The position numbers were made by a program, and so were the translations under genes. A stretch of 64,000 bases of DNA from Notolepis coatsorum (taxonomy: Eukaryota > Chordata > Actinopteri > Aulopiformes > Paralepididae). Under the pieces are notes generated by a model, which saw only the letters and a program-made list of their open reading frames with translations, had not been told where the DNA came from and did not search any database. Positions 24,898 through 36,100 of the stretch are shown here, in pieces. The stretch's first letter is position 1. Each line of letters begins with the position of its first letter. The stretch is taken from assembly GCA_963971535.1 (NCBI GenBank), contig OZ020589.1:73117520-73181519 (forward strand), given 5' to 3'.

Positions 24898-25861
24898 CAG
24901 GGCCGGACTGGGGAAATAATTCATACCGGGAGATATAGCGCGAAATATAGCCCCAGTCAGGCCACTTTTTAAGCGGGGGGTCTGGGGGTCCCCCACCAGG
25001 AAATTTTTTGTTACAAAGACTTAATTTCCTGCATTCTGGTGAATTTTAGTGCATGTGAATCACAAACTAATGAGCCAACAATTGCTTAGTACAATGTAGG
25101 CCTACTGTTATGGACCTCAAATAAAACTGTTGTGGCACTAGCAATGCTACTCTCTCCACCTTCAAAAAGAAAAAAGCAAGAGCACAACATATTTTTCTAT
25201 TTACTATTATAATACAGTTAACCACTCTCTCCTGTAAGGGCCTTTCTTTTTCTTTGTTTTATCTCTCTCTCCTCCACCCTTTCTCTTTCTTCCACTGTCC
25301 ATCTTGACATCAACGTTAATTGACTTTCGCTCTACTGTATCTCTCCCGAGTCCCTCACTACCTGGCTCATTGCCTGGCTGTTATTCTGCATCTGAGTGCC
25401 GTCTGCCATTCCATTCGCCGCCTCCGCTGTCAATCAGTTGTATCGCCTGGTCCCGCCTCCACCAATCACAAGCGGCAGCACGGCTCCATTGTGTGTGTGT
25501 GATCCGCCGGCAGTGGTGCAGTGGCAAATTGACAGTAGGTCAAACGCTCCACGCGCGTGGCACAGATTTTTTATTTTTTTTGCCTTGAAATAGAGAAGCT
25601 GAAAAAGGTAGCAGCGACTGCAGCGTATGAAACTTTTGTATCACAAACAGTACTGTATTTGCAAATCTGGTATATGTCATAAATGTATAGATGTAGCAGT
25701 ACTGTCTATCTGTATGTCGTGTATGTCATATATGTTATGATGAATTGAAAATGGGGGACCCTGATGTAAACAAGACGAAAGTCTTTCTCTGGTCTGCATC
25801 CCCTTAACAATTGTATTTATTTAGCTGTACTGTACCCATTCTGCAATCTGTTAATAAAGTT

Positions 25862-25892
<31 letters not shown>

Positions 25893-26816
25893 CCGCAGTG
25901 CAATACTCCAATTCAGCCATTGGGTGGGACGGTCATGTGACCCAAATCAGCCAATGGAAGCGAGGGTCCTTAAAGTGTGGGTCCTTAAAGTGTTGCGGTC
26001 CAGAGAGCGCCGCTGGCTCTGCGGCTCTGCAGCTGCATGCTTCTCCGGGAGTCCGGTTGGATAATGCCATGTAAAAAGTCGCATGCCTGACATATCGGCA
26101 TGTAACTCGAGAACCGAGGCACGGATTTTGGCGATCCAGATGGCATTCGAACGGCAACGAATAGCGCTTTATTCTGTAATTTATATGTTCGGCGAAAAAT
26201 GCAGCCCCGAGCCTTCAGATGCTCGCAAAGGGCCGTGAAACTGAAACTGAAAAACAGTGAAACCCCAGACATTTCGATGAATTAATAACCCCCCCCCGGA
26301 CGCCCCCCGGACAGGGCGTGAAAAGAGGACATGTCCGGGCAAAAGAGGACGTTTGGTCAGCCTACTCTACCTGTGCTTTTGTTATGTAAAAACGGTGGCC
26401 GCGGGCCGAGCCGCCGGAGCCGGTACTTAGTTACAACGAATGGGAACAGCAGATTTTTGTGTGCGTGACTGCGCGTACACGCGGGAACATATCCGTGCGC
26501 GATTGCGCGTACTTCAGCCTCAGTGACCATGGTAAAACGCTGTTATACCTCGTTATACCAGCACTGCACCACTGTCCGCCGGCCGTGAGAGAGAGAGTCA
26601 GATAGTTCTCCAACTCTGTGGCAGACAGTGAAATCCTGGTTGTTCCCCACCCATCTAGGTTATCTAACTATCACGCCGCGACACCGCCACAACTAGAAAC
26701 AATCGCCTGGCAAAAAAATAAATAAAAAAAATAATTATTATTATTATTTTTTTTAATCTGTGCAGGCCAGGCCACCGGGAAAACTCCCGGTGCTCCCGAT
26801 GGCCAGTCCGGGCCTG
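24898..26816. mobile_element. hAT element (CAGGGCCGGACTGG family), copy 2, perfect 8-bp duplication
   Basis: Its ends CAGGGCCGGACTGGGG and CCAGTCCGGGCCTG are inverted. CAGACTAG is duplicated exactly (24890-24897 and 26817-26824). The orientation is opposite to copy 1 at 23182, 0.6 kb away. The 1.9-kb body includes a later L2-type LINE 3' end (25640-25893) and no transposase frame. Confidence 0.93.
25640..25893 (+). mobile_element. 5'-truncated L2-type LINE 3' end with (AATC)n tail
   Basis: It contains GGGGGACCCTGATGTAAACA, then GACGAAAGTCTTTCTCTGG, CTGCAATCTGTTAATAAAG, and ends in repeated AATC units (25863-25890). The preceding TATGTCATAAATG/GTAGCAGTACTGT segment matches the end of the LINE at 19677-21350, linking this tail to that family. 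Confidence 0.85.
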
Positions 26817-26844
26817 CAGACTAGAGAGGCTGACATGTGAGTGG

Positions 26845-27070
26845 ATTTTGACTCCCGCTCCTTCCCACTCCCACAGAAATAATCCCACTCCCTCCCACTC
26901 CCGAGTGAGTTTAAAGAAAATCCCACTCCCTCCAACTCCCACAGAGACTGATCCCACTCCCTCCCACTCCCGCCCGAATCCCATTGATTTTGTTGTCATA
27001 GTTCCCACTCCCTTCTGCTCCCGTTGACGTTTACTCCCGGTCCTGCCCAATCACGTGATTCAAAGTGAAT
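26845..27070. repeat. CTCCCACTCC minisatellite
   Basis: Irregular repeats of CCCACTCCCTCCCACTCC alternate with short AT-containing spacers. C-rich on plus, so strongly G-rich on minus. Confidence 0.8.
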
Positions 27071-27109
27071 TTGACTCCCATCCCGTGGGAATCCCGAAAA
27101 AATGTCATC

Positions 27110-27182
27110 CTCTTGGTATAGTGGTCTGCGATGTCACCCGCGGCGCGGGAGACCGGGGTTCGACTCCCACTCAGGGCATGTC
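27110..27182 (+). pseudogene. tRNA-Asp-like module (not a functional tRNA)
   Basis: It reads TCCTCTTGGTATAGTGGTCT then GGGAGACCGGGGTTCGACTC, close to vertebrate tRNA-Asp in the D arm and T arm (A and B boxes). The anticodon arm is replaced by CCCGCGGCGCGGG, leaving no 7-nt anticodon loop, and the acceptor ends do not pair well. It belongs to the repeat also seen at 9828-9895. Confidence 0.75.
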
Positions 27183-27194
27183 AAATAAGACCGG

Positions 27195-27362
27195 TTTCAT
27201 ATGTCATAAATCTCATTATGAATTGAAAATGGGGGACCCTGATGTAAACAAGACGAAAGTCTTTCTCTGGTCTGCATCCCCTTAACAATTGTGTGTATTG
27301 AGCCATACTGTATTGTACACATTCTACAATCTTTTAATAAAGTTTTCAATCAATCAATCAAT
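27195..27362 (+). mobile_element. L2-type LINE 3' end
   Basis: It has the same GGGGGACCCTGATGTAAACA...TTTTAATAAAGTTTTCAATC tail and short AATC run as 25640-25893. 5'-truncated. Confidence 0.85.
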
Positions 27363-27575
27363 ACACCTCTACAGCTAAACGAATTTTGGTGTGTGCTCAC
27401 AGGATTACTTCAATTGTCCAATATAACTAATTATTGCTATTTGTTTTTGTGTATCATGTTGTATCATGTTCCTAATTGGTCTTGCACCAAAATCTCAGCA
27501 TATTTTTATGTTTTACACGTAGGCTATATAATTGTTTATTTCGTTGGGGAAATTAATCAGTTGAACATGAATCAT

Positions 27576-27653
27576 TCTCCTACGCAGAGAGTTGGACTGT
27601 GTGATGTACAGTACAGGCGTACAGTACTGTAGCTAGACAGCTCTGCGTAGGAG
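27576..27653. repeat. Small inverted repeat
   Basis: TCTCCTACGCAGAG near 27577 and CTCTGCGTAGGAG near 27641 are complementary. GTACAGTAC and GTACAGTACTGTA lie between them. It could form a hairpin about 75 nt long. It lies 0.8 kb past the limch1 first exon, in the intron. Confidence 0.65.
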
Positions 27654-28459
27654 TGTGGTCCTGAATCGACCCCCCCGAAAATATAAAAATAATGACTTTC
27701 ACGTGTATAAGCCTGATTTGAGGGAAGAAAAATAGGTCACTTTGGCCACAGCCCACAGGCAGGGAAAAAACAGGACCACACAAAGTAGGCTTATACACAT
27801 TAGCACGGGCACACTCTCGGAGGCTTTAGGGCCACTGTTTGGTGGCTATGGAAGTGAACCACACGGCAAAATAATGTCGTGCATTGCAGCATCTCGTGCG
27901 TGAATACTGGCCCGGTTTCATAACCATGGCAACCGGAATCCCCTCGCGCCTGAAAAGGGGGCGTTGCTCCTCTTGGCAAGAAGAACATAGGCTTTTCTAT
28001 GGTGTGGCTTCATAATCATCAACAAGTGAGCACAATACATAGGAGTCAAGAGGACACACCAGCCCAGAAAAGAGGCCATGCGTAGGAAGATCATCCCCCG
28101 TTGGGCCGTTCTATGTAAAAGAGGGCCAAGCGCATTGGTGAAACGATTCCCTTTATGAACCGGCGCCATGTGTTAAAACTTGAAACATGCATGCAAGTGC
28201 ATATAGTTGACGGTCGGTGGCCCACCATGCATTCCAACATGCAAGAGGAACCATGATGTCCCGCATTGTCAGAGGCGAAGCAACCCGACACCAGCGAGAC
28301 CGCAGCGGTCCCCAACAGGTGACGGTGCAATAATGATGTATTTATATCCCCTGTTCAAATGATCCACAACGAAAGAACCCCCGAACCACACTGCGTGCTG
28401 CCCCGCGTAGCCTACTGGGCAACATGCTTGATAGTTATATATTCTAGGCTTGCGCTTAC
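27654..28459. other. Start of limch1 intron 1
   Basis: Moderately GC-rich DNA directly after the limch1 exon-1 splice donor. No further exon or repeat was identified. Confidence 0.5.
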
Positions 28460-28573
28460 CTCGATCCATTTCTGTGCCTCTTGGCAAGCAGCAGGCTCGG
28501 GGTGGCTGGGCTCGACTGGCTCCGGTTCGTCCTCCTGTGGGCTATTCGGTGCTCCCGCTGCGGGACTGGCCAT
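28460..28573 (-). CDS. limch1: limch1 first coding exon (LIM and calponin-homology domains 1), partial gene
   Basis: The minus strand opens with an ATG at 28573 in good context (G at -3 and +4). It encodes 38 residues: MASPAAGAP, a proline/glutamate-rich stretch and then EAQKWIE. It stops at GAG followed by GTAAGC, a canonical donor. LIMCH1 starts with a short P/E-rich leader followed by EAQKWIEQVTGR, where the calponin-homology domain begins and exon 1 ends, so the match in sequence, length and splice point is specific. LIMCH1 is an actomyosin-associated protein that activates non-muscle myosin II and stress-fibre assembly. It lies downstream of uchl1 in the same direction, as in mammals. 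The remaining exons are outside the window, or I could not find them in 1-28459. LMO7 has a similar start, but the neighbour argues for limch1. Confidence 0.88.
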
Positions 28574-29200
28574 CTCTCTGGTCGGCGACCGACACCAGGC
28601 AGGCCGTTTATCAAGAGCAGCGAATGATCAGACCTTGAGAGGTCCGTAATATGATAAACACAGTCCGGTGCGGTGTTTTTCTCCGCGGTGCGCAGGGAAA
28701 CGGTCCGTTATCCTCTTCGCTTTTACCGTAAACACACAGCTCTGCGCACAGATAGTTGCTAGACCTGTCCGACGGATCTCCGTTGCGCTGTAGCGGAGAG
28801 ATGGAGAGAAGCCCTCTCCCACACAGACCACACTGCAACACGAACCAGACACTCAAAATAACTATTTCTAAACCGACCAGCCACTGCCGCCGCGCGCATA
28901 AACGGGACGGGACTGCGCAGAGAAGAATCTTTCGTGCGGGGTGGCAGGGAGAGAGAAAGAGAGGAGGGGGTTATTATTACAAAAGGTGTCTCGTTATTTC
29001 CCAGCTTCAATTCCGGTCAACTGTGGCGTGACGTCACGCGCCTACTCTTTCAAACGCGCAGAAAGGTCGCAGCTGATTCTCAGTGCGCTTCTGTATCCAC
29101 GGCGACGCGCTGGGTAAACAGGCTGACCAATATAACTTCTTCTGTCTCCTTCCTTCTTTCCTCGACAGCTGAATTAGAGTAGGTGGTCTAACAGGCTGCA
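28574..29200 (-). promoter_or_regulatory. limch1: CpG-rich limch1 5' UTR and promoter region
   Basis: This ~600 bp upstream of the limch1 start codon is clearly richer in CG dinucleotides and GC than the surrounding DNA and has few repeats, as expected for a vertebrate CpG-island promoter. No TATA box is evident. The transcription start cannot be fixed from sequence alone. Confidence 0.65.
29029..29036. promoter_or_regulatory. Palindromic CRE (TGACGTCA)
   Basis: A perfect CREB/ATF consensus, TGACGTCA, inside GGCGTGACGTCACGCG, about 460 bp upstream of the limch1 start codon within the CpG-rich block. The sequence match is certain; function is inferred. Confidence 0.6.
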
Positions 29201-29876
29201 TGTTGTAGCCTAACAATTAGACATGGTGGGACCTCTCCCCCCCTCTAGTCTAGTGAGCAGAGGGTCATCTGGTTCTATGGCCATGATAAGAGTGTGAGAG
29301 GAAATGAGAGGACGGGTGTGAGCCGAGACTAGTGCGAGTGGTGAAGAGTGGTAAAGAATCAAGATCAAAGACATTGTGAGAAGAAGAAAACCTATGTTCC
29401 TACACTGTAAGAAAAAAAAGCTGCAAGAACGGTAAATGTCTGGCATCAATGGTTTCCAAATACTTACTGTCAAATTACAGTAAAATCAAATACTACAACC
29501 TTTATTTAATGGTTCATATTTTGATAAAAAGGTAATTTACTGTAGTTTTATGGTATTTACACTTAAAGTAGAAAAATAAAGGTAATCTGTAAAATAGTGG
29601 ATTTCCTGTGAAAAAAACGTATTGTGCCGTGGTAGAGCACATGGCACAGTAATGGGCAGGGTTAGGGCTTGGACTCCCACTGGCTTCATCAATACTAAAA
29701 TAATCTCAGGATATAGGACACATTGGATTTCAACATCCACCAAACTGCAAATAGGATTTTAACATCCCTGACTTTTGGAAAGTCGTAAGGCTACATATGT
29801 ACTGTAGCCAAAAGGGCAGATGAAGAGCACATGATACCTGACATTTCAACTATGCACAACAAACATTGCTTCCAAG
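29201..29876. other. Intergenic, short ACTGTA-type repeat
   Basis: TACACTGTAAGAAAAAAAAG near 29401 and a body full of TACTGT/TTTACAGTA-like motifs to about 29640 suggest a common teleost AT-rich MITE. I could not define its ends. The rest shows nothing. Confidence 0.45.
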
Positions 29877-31272
29877 TAGGCCTGTTGCAATAAGCAATAA
29901 ATCAATTTATCGCGCAATAATGAAAATGAATGCAATGATTTTGACGGGCACAATTAATTGCTATTTGCGTGTTTGTTTTAATGAGGCGGGAACCAGTACC
30001 TCTCCGTGTGGGGAGGCGGGCCGCTGGCGTTACTACAGAGTACAGCACGGGAGCTCCTGTGAGCACCATGCGTATGTTGGGCAGTAGCAACGCTACATAG
30101 CTTAACTACATTTCTCAGTAGCGTGATGGTAGCGTCGCTCCTTTTGAACCAAGTAGCGTTCTTTGTAGTGTAGCTATTTTTAGACCCAAGTAGTGATGTA
30201 GCGTGAACAAACGCTATACGCTACTGCCCGGAGAAACTGGACTGCTAAATAAAGATTAAAGATCTAGCGTTGATGCTATGACGCTTCCTCCTCATCGTAG
30301 TAGCTGCATCTAACGTTAGTAGCTAACGTTAAAACTTGGTTAGTTGTTCACCAACAATCTCAACATTTGTTTTATCATTAGCTCAAAAACACAGAACCGG
30401 ACGACACAAGTTGTCCGCTCATAGGTTCTGCTAGGATAATAACAACAATACTTCCGGTCGGTGGGTTTCAAAATAAAAGAGCAAAGTCTAAAACACCGGA
30501 AAAGACATTTATTTTGTACAGCGTTTTCCTCCACGAGTACTCAAGTACATCATGTGATCAATCGATCTGTTTTTTTTGCCCATCCCTAGTTTATCCTGTG
30601 CTGAAAAGTCTCCATTCCAATAGAGATAGTATATATTTGTGTTTATTTGATTATTGTTGAGCTATATTTTAATCGAGAGTAACTGGTAGTGTAGCTTACT
30701 ACATTTTCCAAGTAGCTTGCCCATCACATAATCCGCGAGCCACAGTAAACAAACGCGAGCCACAGTTAGGGTGACCAGGTGTCCCGCTTTTGGTTGTATA
30801 CTGCACAGCCATTTGACCGAATGTCCCACGTCCCGCATATTGAGAGGATGTCCCTCTTTTCGAAGCAAAAAATAAAAACATGGGTCTAAAAGCCCCTTCC
30901 TACAGTAAACGTAGCAACCCGCCTCTTGTCCACACACATTGCTCTGCTCGTTTTATCATTGCTCTCACGGAGATAAAACTGGGAACGAGGTTACTCTGCT
31001 TCTGACGCTACCTCATATCTGATTGGTTAGGTAGTAATTTAGGATATTTAAAATGTCTTCCAATGTTAAATAAAGGTTTATTGCACTTTGAAATGGTTTC
31101 CTTGCATTATTATGCTATTATCATTATTAGTAAAAAAAAAGTTGATTGAAAACTTTTGGGAAATACATTTCTCAAAAAAATAATTTCTCTCAAAACCGCA
31201 ATAATAGCACTTATCGCAATAATTTCTGGGACAATTAATCGCCCAGCAAAATGTGTTATCGTGACAGGCCTA
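29877..31272. mobile_element. hAT element (TAGGCCTG termini), composite
   Basis: The left end is TAGGCCTGTTGCAATAAGC and the right end TTATCGTGACAGGCCTA. The 8-bp flanks CTTCCAAG (29869-29876) and GTTCCAAG (31273-31280) match at 7 of 8 positions. Subterminal ATTAATTG/CAATTAATCG motifs are inverted. A second repeat (30079-30722) is nested inside. No transposase frame. It lies between uchl1 and limch1. Confidence 0.82.
30079..30722. mobile_element. Nested repeat with GGGCAGTAGC / GTAGCTTGCCC ends
   Basis: GTAGCAACGCTACATAGC on the left and TAGTGTAGCTTACTACATTT with AAGTAGCTTGCCC on the right form an imperfect inverted pair. Many GTAGCG repeats lie near the left end. It interrupts the surrounding hAT. 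Class uncertain. Confidence 0.5.
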
Positions 31273-31280
31273 GTTCCAAG

Positions 31281-31859
31281 AAAAGGACATGATTAATAGC
31301 TTAGAGGGAAGTGGACGAACACAAGCAGCAACACACACATCAAAATGACTAAGGAATGCTTTTCATTAAAGGCTCAATTTAGTAGCCACACCACCAAAAA
31401 TCTATAATTGAATTTGCCATATTTTGTAGATGTAAAATGTTTTGTTTATGGTGGTAATATTTGTAAACATTAGAGTAAAATAGACATGCTGCACACTTAT
31501 TTTCTAGTCTGATAGATGCAAGTTGTTCTGTATTGACAGCTGCACATTGTTTACATGCGTAGTCTAGAATTACCTGCAAATCAGTCAGTACATTACTGCT
31601 TAACCAAGTTAACATTTATATATCTGTGTAGAGGATCCTCTTGTTTTTATTCCCTTTTCATATATTTCACTAAATAGTATAAATCTTACATATTTGAACA
31701 GCGAAGCTGCTGTGTTGCTCGATTTTCCTTAAGAGGATTCAAGGATAAAAGTCAAAAGTACAATTGGCATGTTCAATGGCAGTGAAATTCTTCCTCTGCA
31801 GGGCATGCACAAACACCTTCTAACCTCCTCTTAAACACACAAATTCAAAGAGGCATGTG
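31281..31859. other. Intergenic DNA between uchl1 and limch1
   Basis: AT-rich sequence downstream of the proposed uchl1 polyadenylation site; no feature recognised. Confidence 0.5.
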
Positions 31860-31876
31860 TAAGGTTTAAGGGTTGC

Positions 31877-31882
31877 TTTATT
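31877..31882 (-). terminator. uchl1: Candidate uchl1 polyadenylation signal (AATAAA)
   Basis: Read on the minus strand this is AATAAAGCAACC, about 1.1 kb after the uchl1 stop codon. The hexamer match is exact; use of the site is inferred. Confidence 0.45.
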
Positions 31883-32697
31883 GAGTTCAAAACAAGCTGC
31901 ATTGCCAATAAATCTACAATATTGTAATGTATTGGAAAGCCGCAGGAGCCGCAGAAAGGCAAATGATGGAACACAGCCTAGAAGTCAACAAAACAATATC
32001 AGCTCACAAACATAACCGATCATCATCCCAACAAACACTAGTACTTTATTTGGGTGCAAGCCCTTTAACTGAACTCAAATTGCTACTGAATCCATGACTC
32101 CAATTTGAGTAGAAATGTTTTTGTTACAACTTTATTGCACATCGACAGTTTTAAGTATTTGTAGATTTTGCAATAAAAGTGCTTGGGTCTAAATAAAGTG
32201 CGAGCTGACAAATTCCATTAAAAACACATTCATCCCCCTCCCAAAAAACAAGATAAGTGAACTCTGAAAGGCAAAGGATTGTAACTCCGCCTGTATTAAA
32301 CATCAGCCAGTGTGCCTCATCCAAAGAAGTTGACTGGATTGGACAGAAGAGCGGTCAGATTATTCCTTCAAGCCACATTCGGGCTGCTCTAAACAATGAC
32401 GACCCTTCACAAAACTCTCCCGCCACACACCAACGCCTGGCATTTAAAACAAGTCAAATTCCTCCCCACACTTTTGAACTGCAGGGGTTTTAACTGTTGC
32501 CCTTCTGTCTGACTCTCATTCTCTCTCCTGTCTTTATACCCAGTTGCCACTGAAGGCACTTGTACATTCACTCCCATCTTCTGTGAAAAGACGGTCCAGC
32601 ACAGAGGCACATACAAAACAATAACATAGACATAAAGACTCAACGGACAAACAAACACAGGCAGTGATGGAATCTAACCTCAGTAAGTCCAGTAGTG

Positions 32698-32699
<2 letters not shown>

Positions 32700-32730
<31 letters not shown>
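32700..32730. repeat. (TA)n microsatellite
   Basis: About 15 TA units in the probable uchl1 3' UTR. Confidence 0.95.
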
Positions 32731-32736
<6 letters not shown>

Positions 32737-33018
32737 ATAATAAAAAAAACTGCAGAATTTTTCTTGCAAAAGTGACATCACATAAAAAGCCTGGGCAAGC
32801 TCATCATCTACGTGCAGCAGTGTTTTGGGATGTGTGTATAAGCAGCACATACTCAAATATCTGGTGTGAGTGTGTGTATGTGCTTTGCAGTGCATAGTGT
32901 GCGCAGGTGTTTGTGTTACAAGTGGATATCGTTTTGTTGCGTGTTTGTGCATTTGTGTATCTATGTGCGTGTGTGGGGGGGGGATTTTGGTTCTCGTCTA
33001 TGGATTTTGCCAAGTAGT

Positions 33019-33102
33019 CTAACTGCGACAGAGTGCGACTGCAGAGAAACGGACTTCGCCCTTCTCCCTTTCCATGAAGGCACGGCACACTTTTGCTGCA
33101 TC
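33019..33102 (-). CDS. uchl1: uchl1 exon 9 (last coding exon)
   Basis: CAG acceptor, then [19 protein letters not shown], then SAVALCRS and a TAG stop. This matches the mammalian end [20 protein letters not shown] up to the final residues. The C-terminal CKAA of mammals is replaced by CRS. About 12 kb of intron separates it from exon 8. Confidence 0.96.
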   Translation of the reverse strand, partial: DAAKVCRAFMEREKGEVRFSAVALCRS

Positions 33103-36100
33103 CTGGAGAGGGAGGGAGAAACAGAAAGATAAATGAACGGTGTGTAGATAGTCACCATACCCATGGTGTGTTCACCAGTCTAATCTTCAGAGCCCCCTAG
33201 TGGCGGACTCAGTGAAATGATTTTGGGGGCTCTGAGCAAAGCTCCTAAAGTGGCATTCATATAGTGAATTTGGACATTCAATTTGTGTTGGCTTCATCAG
33301 CTTAATCTCATTTTTGTGATATGACCAGGGCTTGAAATTAACAGTAAAGGTTCTCTATGCAGTTTAGGGGGAGGGGGGTGCTTTACATTCGCAGGGCCTG
33401 CAATTAATTTACAAGTCATATTTATCCATCATACTATAATTTTGAGGCATTGTGGACAAAAAGTAAGCCTATAATGTTTCTAAAGTAAATAGTCTGGCCT
33501 GCCTTTGTAAAACAGTTAAACAGTACATTTTCACATAGCTTTCTAGCTTCAGTGTTCCAGGGACCACACTCAACGTTTGTTTATTCAGTTATTGAAGTAT
33601 ATCCTAAGAGTTCTCACTTGTCCAACTCTCCCCAAAACTACATAGTGCACCTTTAAGTCTAGCTGTGGCTGGCCATACAGGTATGTGAATTATATTAGCC
33701 ATTTTGCCTTGTATTCAAGCAGTATTTTCTATTATGACTAAATTGGCTGCTGAAATTCTGAATCCACAAGCCATTCATATTCAGAGCTGTATGAGAATTT
33801 AAAAAAAATTGGGCAAACTTTGCTCTCCAGCTAGAAAAAAGTTCTCTAATGTACAGAAATGCTAAGTGTTCTGTTCCATTGGATGCAAAATGCCCTCTTG
33901 TAAAACAGCTTGAGATTAGAAGTATGAAATAAATATTGTTCACATTTCCCTGTACAGGAACTAACTTCACATTAACCACACCTGCCGGTGACACCCCAGG
34001 TAGTACTATGCTCATCAATATACAGTGTTGCTTGAAAGTATGTGAACCCATTTGGAATAGTCAGTTTTTCAAATATTTCACAGATGAACCTTTATTATAT
34101 CTTCATCTATGATACATTTCCCGATAAAGCATGTCATGATTGAAGGAAAACAAATAGTTTGAATATATATATATGTACATGAAATATCCTTGTGTGCATA
34201 AGTATGTGAACCCTTGGGAACCAGCAGCTGCTGGCACCTAAACTAAACCTTTCCCAGACATTTCCTACTAGTCTCTTGCATGTGCTTTGATGGATTCTAG
34301 TTAGTTTATCATTGAACTCATCTTTGGTATTTTAGGGATTTCTTGCATGAAGAACTCACTACAACTTCAACAGGTCCCAGTGTCATCTCAGACCATCCAT
34401 AATGATGCATGTCTTCTCATTTAACCATTATGTATTTCTGCTTGAATATTTGCATCCCCTTAACACTTTTCTTTATTTTTTTATTTCTTTTTCTCCGATT
34501 TTCAGTTTTTTCTCCCCGTCCAATTTAGTCGCCGTGCCAATTCCCCCTCTCCCCTACCTGGCTGCTGTATGCATGTTCTCCTACGAGTCGGTACAAGGGC
34601 ATCCCGAAGCCGACCGCACGCTTCCTCCGATGCGTGTGGCGACTGCCAGTGACGTCTTTTCACTTGGCAGCGAGGACTCTCATTGGTGAAGTGTAACGCG
34701 TGGGAGGGCACGCCATCTCCACCAAGTCCTGCCCCCGCTGAGCAAGCACCGAGACCCGACCTGTAGGCGTCGCTGTCCACAACGCCAGATTCCCACCCAC
34801 CAGCTTCCCACCCCCTAATACTGCCAATTGTATTAGTATGAACGACCAGCCAAGCTGGTAGCAACGCCGAGAGCTGGGCCCGAACTCAGCATCTCCTGTG
34901 TTGGTGACAAGCGCAATCTCCACCATGCCACCTGACCGCCCTCCCTTAACACTTTTAACTCGCCATGCGTTGAGTGCCAATGACGAGTTCTCGTTATTTA
35001 ATCGTTATTTCTTTTATTAGCGATATCCATACATTTTCATCCATCCAGCCTGACGTTATCATTGTGAATGGGTCCGAGCTCGAAAAGGGCAAATACCGAC
35101 GCCTATCGTCTCCCGGATGGTAATGCACATCATTGGATTGGATTGGGTGGCAGAAAAAAAGTCCGGTCCAGGGTTTTCCCATCTCTGGCATGCAGTATCG
35201 TGTTACCAGATTGACTGAGGACCCTCAGAGCAGCGTCGATTATGTGTTTCGGACTATAACGTTGGATCAATAAACGCGATCAATATTTGGGAATGGCGAT
35301 CAGGAATTGGATTAATCTTTTTGCAGAACATGCGGCTCTTTAGCCAATCAGCTGCGGCTCCCTGGCCCAAAAAATTAAATAAATATTTTAAACTTTTCTT
35401 TTGGAGATCGAGGTCACCGACACTGAAATGAAAAAATATTTCACCAACTAAGATATTTAGTCAACAAAAATATTTCATCAACTAAAATATACAGTACGTC
35501 ACACCCCACGCCTCTCCCTGCCGTCTGCAAGTGGCTAATCTTGAGTTTCCGACCCCCCAGTAAGCTAACCATGGATAAATCCAAAAAAAGGAAAGTCTGA
35601 GAAAAATAGAGGGTTTAATTCAGCGTGGACAGATTAATTTGCTTTCACGACTAACGATGCAGGCTTACCTGTATGCCTGATATGTGGTGCGAAATTTGCG
35701 AACGAAAAATGTACTTTTTATTTTATAGATTTTCCACAAATAAGGGAAGGACTCTAATAGAGCTGCATAGTTCTGTGTTTTATTTTAAAATAGGTCTACA
35801 CAGCCAGTATTTTTTCTCCTCTTCATAAGAGTTTGAGGTTTTCCTTTGTTATAACTGGTAAAAACAGCAATAAAAAGTCACAAATTTTTCTTTTTTTTGC
35901 TTTATAAATCCCATACACTTTGAATGCCCATCACGAGAATTCTCGGATTTATTTTTTATTTATTTTTATTTATTATCTGAATTCATATTTCATCAACCTA
36001 GTCTACCGTTGGTAATCCTGCCCAGCCAGGCGCTCAGATGTGAAAAAAGCACCCCCTATCGTCTCCCAGATGGTAATGCACCATTTTGGATTGGACTTGA

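Larger units (their letters stand above)
24785..27190 (+). mobile_element. tRNA-Asp-like repeat family, copy 2, split by a hAT element
   Basis: CACAGTCACGATGGACTTCA, AAACTCACTCCCCCTTAAAAG and CAGAC precede the hAT. A CTCCCACTCC minisatellite and then the tRNA-Asp-like module (27110-27182) follow it. The order of parts matches 9700-9960. The hAT (24898-26816) inserted with its own duplication, so this repeat is older. Confidence 0.65.
31860..33018 (-). other. uchl1: Probable uchl1 3' UTR
   Basis: Minus-strand sequence following the uchl1 stop codon. It is largely free of recognised transposons apart from a (TA)n tract (32700-32730). It ends near a candidate AATAAA at 31882-31877. A second candidate AATAAA lies near 32130-32135, so a shorter 3' UTR of about 0.9 kb is also possible. 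Inferred without transcript data. Confidence 0.5.

Noticed and set aside
27110..27182. tRNA-Asp gene
   Set aside because: The D and T arms fit, but no 7-nt anticodon loop exists and the acceptor stem does not pair; a related copy at 9828 shows it is a repeat.
29401..29640. Structured RNA in the ACTGTA-rich stretch
   Set aside because: It looks like a common AT-rich fish MITE; no defined ends or conserved stem could be shown.
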